DNA of 64,000 nt. Source: Heterocephalus glaber. Its lineage: Eukaryota > Chordata > Mammalia > Rodentia > Bathyergidae. The notes beneath the pieces were generated by a model. That model searched no databases, was not told where the DNA came from, and saw only the letters and a list, made by a program, of their open reading frames with translations. The position numbers and the translations under genes are program-made. Positions 58,485 through 64,000 of the stretch are shown one piece after another (within the stretch, counting starts at the first letter, position 1; every line of letters starts with the position of its first letter). The stretch lies in assembly GCF_000247695.1 (NCBI RefSeq), contig NW_004624732.1, positions 39,830,372 to 39,894,371 on the forward strand. The letters are read 5' to 3'.

Positions 58485-60174
58485 GTTTTGTTTTTTTTTT
58501 AAGAATTTTCTATCTGTTCAGTAGTTTTGGGTTGCTGTATTTTACTATAATAGAGCAAACTAATAATTATCTATCCTTCAATGCCTTTTTGTGCAAATTA
58601 GTTTCAGAAAAGCAATTTAAAAATGTCTCAGTTTTTCTTGGTGGACTCCAAGATAATATTCTGTTAATTGCAGGTATAGGAAGGCATGATATTTTTCATT
58701 TTTAGTACTTTTGCACTCATGCTATTTTGTACTCTTTTAAACACATTTACTTCATTGCTACTCTACTTCAGATAAATAAAGGGAAATCTATTCTGATTCT
58801 GCTAACAAATATTATTGAGTATTTTCTTTGTGTCAGATCAAAAGTGCTTGTTAGAGATTCAAAGAGGTAAAAAGAATGTTTTTGCACTCCTAAATAGGAC
58901 TTTCACAGACTCACATGGCAGTAGGAATAATCTGTACCATACAGAAGAGGACCTCTTGCTTTATTGTGCATATGTGGCTTTTCCCTGAGCTATTTAATAT
59001 ACACAGAAAAAAGACACAATCAAAATTTTATACTAATTATTAATATGAGCCAACTTGGCTAGTTCATTTATGGTGCACTGTTTTAAAACAAGTATAATAT
59101 ATCATATGTAGTAAAATATAAAGCATAAAGCAATAATTTATACTTCAAAATGTTTATTTCCTAAGAAACTAATTTTTATCAATTTTATACAAACTAAATT
59201 GCATGATATGACAAAGAATCTAATAATTCAATTAGAATCCAAGAAAATAAGTAAATTTCTATGACGCCAAGTTTTTAGGAGTTTCTTAGAGGCAATGATG
59301 ATATGAACTAAATGGATTTAAGATTGAAAATAAAAAAATAAAGAAATGTCTTGTCCTTTCTCATAAGTAGACCTCGAGGAAGTTGAATTGGGTAATTTAG
59401 AAAAGAGTTAGGAAGGCGTTCTATGTCAAAGCCATTCTAAAATAAAGTTCATAATTAAAGATAATGTGTAATCTGAAAGAAATACACTGAGTCAAGAAAA
59501 ACTAAATGGAAATAGGAAGCAATTCAAATATAGATGGGGAGGTTGTAAAGCCTGTAGTTTGAGGTTTACTGGGAATAAGGGCAGCATTCTAATTGAGATC
59601 ACAATGTGGGTAAGACTGAAAGATGTAAAAAGCATTTCAAAATTAGAAAGGGCATACTAGCTATTAATGGTGGTAAGGCCAAGAAGAAAACTTTCTTATT
59701 TTCAATTCTCAGGGGTGTTGCATGCCCACTTACACACAAATAATTAAAATCTAATTATTTAGCTAATAAATAAAACAATTAACAGAAGATAAACGTTAAC
59801 ACCATATCAACCACCGGTTTTTCACCACTGAAAAATCTAACATTCAAGAGATAAGATATGTTTAGCACTCTCAACTCTGCAAAGTACCCATACTCCATGG
59901 AGATCCAAAATGGCAGGTTTATGCAGGTCTTGTAATTCTAATCTCTGAAAGCTTTAGGATAAAATTGTGTGAGGTCTTAACTTTTTGCTTTTCTCTTTCA
60001 TTGGATGGAAGTTCTCAGCAGATGGAGCATAACAAATAGGATACCAAACTAAAATCAAGGTATTAAGGATGGGGAGAAAAGCAAACATGCCATAAGAAGG
60101 GATGCAATCAGAAATGTGGTATGTAAGGAAAGCTCAGCTGCGCAGAACTCTCCAGGAAGTCAAGTCAGATTATC
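58485..60174. other. Non-coding stretch with one L2-like piece
   Basis: Apart from the L2-like piece near 58.8 kb nothing is recognised. Confidence 0.45.
58795..58920 (-). mobile_element. L2-like 3' end, antisense
   Basis: AACAAATATTATTGAGTATTTTCTTTGTGTCAGATCAAAAGTGCTTGTTAGAGATTC follows 'caacaaatatttattgagcacctactatgtgccaggcactgtgctaggcactgg'. Confidence 0.55.
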
Positions 60175-60181
60175 GTCTTCT

Positions 60182-60274
60182 GGGCCAGGGATTTAGCTCA
60201 GTGGTTTCGCCGCCTGCTGCGCAAGCGCAAAAACCCGAGTTCGATCCCTGGTACCAAAAAAAAAAAAAAAAAAG
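60182..60274 (+). mobile_element. ID-type SINE, sense, very well preserved
   Basis: GGGCCAGGGATTTAGCTCAGTGG (A box) ... CGCCTGCTGCGCAAGCGC ... ACCCGAGTTCGATCCCTGGTACC (B box) and a pure A-tail. Several CpGs survive. GTCTTCT flanks both sides (60175-60181 and 60275-60281). This is the best reference copy of the local subfamily and possibly a young insertion. Confidence 0.97.
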
Positions 60275-60283
60275 GTCTTCTAA

Positions 60284-60400
60284 CCCCAGAGTCAAAGTCC
60301 ACTTTCACTATTTACTGTGATATGACCTTGAGAAAGTTGTTTAATTCTCTCAATCTCTACTCCTTTATATGAAAACAATATTAACAAAACAGATCATCAT
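60284..60400 (+). mobile_element. MIR SINE, sense
   Basis: CCCAGAGTCAAAGTCCACTTTCACTATTTACTGTGATATGACCTTGAGAAAGTTGTTTAATTCTCTCAATCTCTACTCCTTTATATGAAAAC follows 'ctctgccacttactagctgtgtgaccttgggcaagttacttaacctctctgtgcctcagtttcctcatctgtaaaat'. The neighbouring ID inserted at its left edge. Confidence 0.8.
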
Positions 60401-63400
60401 TACTGATGAAAAGAAAAATGTACATGAATATTCTTTGCATTAACACCAAAGGACAAACAATAAATGAATCTGCTCTTCTCTTGGTATTGATATTTTTCTA
60501 CATACTTGATGTACTCCAAAGTACCAATATAATTTTACATATTTAAGGCAACATATGTCTTAACAATTTCATGTATTTCTTTTATAGCAAATTGTGACAA
60601 TTTTTAAGCTTTCTATTGTGTCTTTACAGTACACTTGTGTGTGAGTTCTTTTACTAGATGATTACCAAATTTTTGTGCTTATGGTTCCTTTGAATTAAAT
60701 TTGAAAATATTCCTCTACATAAATTTAGTATTATAGTTTGTTTTAAATGACATATACCTGTAATAGTATTTACACTTTTGATTGTACTTCTTTTTTATTC
60801 TAAATAAAATACCACTGAAGGAAAAAACATCTAGAGCACTTTAAATAAAAATATCTGTCCTTCAGTCTACAAATTTTTAAAAAATGAATGTAAAACCTAC
60901 TGACTTTTTAAAGAATCCAATTATACTCACAGTGTTGTGATCTGATTTTCTCTATCAAGTAAAACCACTAATTTTCACTATTACATGTAGCCACTTATAA
61001 TCAGCATCATGATGAAATTTACATTCAAGTAATCGCCACAGTAATTTCTAGTTAAGCTCAAAGAATCATAAGTAGAGACAGTGATGATCGCTTAGCTGAT
61101 ATGAATAATCACTATGAATCCAAAGTAATTCTATTACCAGAACATATGTTAGGTGTGTTGATTCAGGTATACAATTAATGTGTTAATAGAATTGCTTAGA
61201 ATCATTACTAAAAAGAACATATTAAATATGCTCACTAGAACAATGAATATGATGCTAAAATTTTCTGGTAAAGCTTGTGTAACTTTTGCTAATAATGAAG
61301 GATATTCTTTTTAATTTAGTTAGAGTTCAAGCACAAAGACATATTCACTGTTCAGGCAGCTTTCTAAAATGACATTTATCTGACATTTTCACCTATTTAC
61401 AAAGGTTATTGTATTTTTCAAGCAGTAAAGTTAAAATGATAATCATATCAATGAAATTATTCATTTCAATTACTTTTGTTTGAAAAATATCATTCAGGAG
61501 TCATTAGAGTGATCTCTTCTCTGATTTGGGGGAACACATATACCCAAATGTCAAGCCTTACCTCTTGCATCATTTAAAAAAAAAATACAACCCAGAAAAT
61601 ATTTTCCATTTTACTAATTTTAATAAAGGAGCTCTGTGACAAAATAGCAAATCTTCAGGTATCCTTGGTCTATTAGTTTAAACACTATAATTTGCTGGCC
61701 TAATTGCTGGCAGTATAAATTGTGTGATGAAAACCAAAATACATAGCCTAATGAAATCTTACCAATTACTTTAACAAATCATAATAGCCATAACTCTGAA
61801 GCATGACTTAGATATTACATAAGGAGAAAAGTAGAGCTCATTCTTAGCAAATTTATAAACAATAGAAACTCAAATTGAGCAATGTATTCAATTAATAATG
61901 GACTAGGTATGAGAAAATATACTTTAAAATGAATATATATTTTAATTAGTGTACAAACTAATACAATTTTGCAAGTGAAGCATCAAAAGAAAACTATTGT
62001 GGATTATCTTTAGTGATGTGAGGAGTACAAGGTCACAAACTTGGTATTATGAGAGACAGGATTATGAGCAGTTCATTAATGCCATTTCAATGTTTTATCC
62101 GACACTTTAACACAAGAAAAGCATGGATGCTTGTAAATATTTAAATGCTCACTGAAATTAACTGAGTGAACTGCTTACAAGCTAAGGTTTCTAAAATATC
62201 TAATTAAAGTCTCGGTTAAAGGCTAGATAACTACAATGATTTAAAGAAAAAAGCCTTGTGCTTTAATGAAAGAACACAGCCACATAATGGTGACCTCTGC
62301 AAGACACAGAAATTATCTCAAAGGCCCGAATAATTTTACACTGTTACTGATTTTTTCCTCTAAAGTTTAAAAATGAAGACTGTCAAACATAGGAGCTCAT
62401 ATCAATTTTTGATATGAATATAAGATAAAAAATAGAAAAACCCCAAAATTTTGTTGGAAATTTTATAGGTAAAATGTTACAGGTGAACTGCCCTCCAAAA
62501 AAAAAGATAAACACATGAAAGGCTCACATATCACTTAGTTGAATGTATGTGTTTGTTTTAACCTAAATTACAAAAGAGGTGATTAAAACTAGAGAAGTGT
62601 CCAAATTAGTTGTAATATTTTATTTGCTAGTGAACTGTCAGCTCTAGCAGACAAGAATTTAGGCAAATCTGTCTGAAAATTAAAGTTAAGTTTGTACATT
62701 TGATTCTAGCTAACACTGCACTCATTAAAAATATGCACTGTTTGTAATAAATAAATAAATGAGGTCAATTAAACACAATTAAAGTCCCAGGATATCTGTG
62801 TCAGCAGCCAATTACTGCTTGAGGAAATAGCACTAATATATACCAGATTTCATTTATCAAAAGTAGAACTTGAGCAGTTCTTTCTTTCTAAACAGCATCC
62901 TTAACCATATTTTTATAGAAAAATCATCCTTTCATTCAAGAAAGCTGTACTCTGATGCTTTGTTATTTTCAACTTATTGTTTTTCTACAATCTATCAAAA
63001 GCCACTGTTAAAAAATAGTTGTAGCTAATGTACACTACAACGTGAATGAGTCTGCAGCTTAATGTCTCCTAAATCTCTCTAATAATATACACATATCCAC
63101 CTTCTCCCACTAACCAGTGGAAAAAATACAAGATAGTAACTCAAAATCAGGGAACAACATAATGAGATATTTGGTACTCATTTCATAAAATTATATGATT
63201 TTCCTTGAGTTTAAAATAGAGTTCATATTTTAATTTTACCTATTTTGGTAGAATGTGCAATAAAATTAAAATAATTTTATTTACAGGCCCCATAATAAAG
63301 AATCACTATAAATAAATTTTAGAAATATAGTTTCCATCTGCCTTAACAGTAGTCATATGGAACAATTATATTTAAAGGATGTCCTAAGTGCTGCATTCCC

Positions 63401-64000
63401 TATAAAACCTGATTATTGAGTATAATCCAAAATTTTAAGCATATATACATCTCTGAACACTGAAGATATAATCCAATGAAGATAAATAATGATTTTATGA
63501 AAGATAAGAAGGGAGGAAGTTCAGTCTAATCTTCATGTAATATGCTAGTGACAAACCTATTTTAATTACAAAAAAAAAAGAAGAAATGAATGAAGGGATA
63601 ATCAGTATTTGTAGAATGCTTTTAGCAAAACCTAGCTGTGCTATGTAGTGTTGCATGTGTTAACATAGCTGGAAATCTATGGATTTGGGGGGCATAATCT
63701 CTGACAAATACTTCATATGCCATGAAAACATTGGATAATAAAGTGTTTCATGACATAAGTAGTTTGTTCTGTGTGTAGGGACTATACTCTTCCTCTCAAA
63801 CTTTATCTCTTAACTGTGCCAAAATCAGTGAAATACAAAAGCTGATAAGTCAATAGGCTAGGGTGCAGATCCTAAATGCCTCTGTGCTTCCTTCTTCTTC
63901 ACTAATACCCTAAATCTTGATATTGTCTATTTAAATACTGATAAAGTGCAAGATCTCTGAGTCTTATGAGTCTGATTTGATAACCCAATTCTCCACATAT
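60401..64000. other. Repeat-free non-coding block, candidate conserved region
   Basis: About 3.6 kb without a recognised transposon, microsatellite longer than a few units, or open frame of note. AT-rich and rich in homeodomain-like words (TAATTA, CAATTA, ATTAAT). The most structured text lies at about 61660-61810, 62090-62340 and 62720-62880. I infer, but cannot show, constraint. Confidence 0.4.

Noticed and set aside
60182..60274. tRNA-like sequence with intact A and B boxes
   Set aside because: It has an A-tail and target duplications and lacks a foldable acceptor stem, so it is a SINE, not a tRNA gene. The same holds for the other ID copies.

Overview
The window looks like mammalian nuclear DNA, most likely from a rodent. 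It is AT-rich and CpG-poor, has no dense coding sequence, and is filled with interspersed repeats. Short tRNA-derived ID-type SINEs with clear A-box and B-box motifs, B1 and B1+ID dimer (B1-dID-like) SINEs, and rodent-style MaLR LTRs place it in Rodentia. No B2 or B4 element was noticed, and one B1 carries an internal duplication. I therefore lean weakly towards a beaver or kangaroo-rat type lineage (Castorimorpha) rather than a mouse/rat type or squirrel. All repeat family names come from recognising remembered consensus patterns; no search was run.

I find no convincing protein-coding gene, rRNA, functional tRNA or CRISPR array. Open frames are short, usually under 135 codons. The longer ones fall on repeats: the MaLR element at 46.5-48.9 kb, the L1 3' ends at 2 and 25 kb, and simple repeats at 23.5, 37.2 and 47.1 kb. 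The window reads as intergenic sequence or the inside of a very large intron.

Layout: 0-10 kb holds L1 3' ends, an ID SINE and a long stretch without recognised repeats. From 9.5 to 21.5 kb old L1 and L2 copies predominate, with ID and B1 insertions. From 24.6 to 27.6 kb lies an old antisense L1 interrupted by younger L1 pieces. At 28.5-29.0 kb there is a well-bounded MaLR LTR with a possible G-quadruplex tract, a TATA-like box and a polyadenylation signal. From 31 to 41 kb there are an MLT1-type LTR, MIR, L2, ID and L1 fragments plus microsatellites. At 46.5-48.9 kb sits an almost complete antisense MaLR element (LTR, internal region, LTR), in which a 100-N assembly gap falls in a GA microsatellite. 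From 50 to 60 kb there are further L1, B1-dID, MaLR, ID and MIR copies. The last 3.6 kb has no recognised mobile element and is one of the better candidates for conserved non-coding sequence.

Nothing here supports a new gene system. The points most worth checking are the insertion history (several target-site duplications are readable), the lineage-specific SINE subfamily, the LTR with promoter-like parts, and the repeat-poor blocks.
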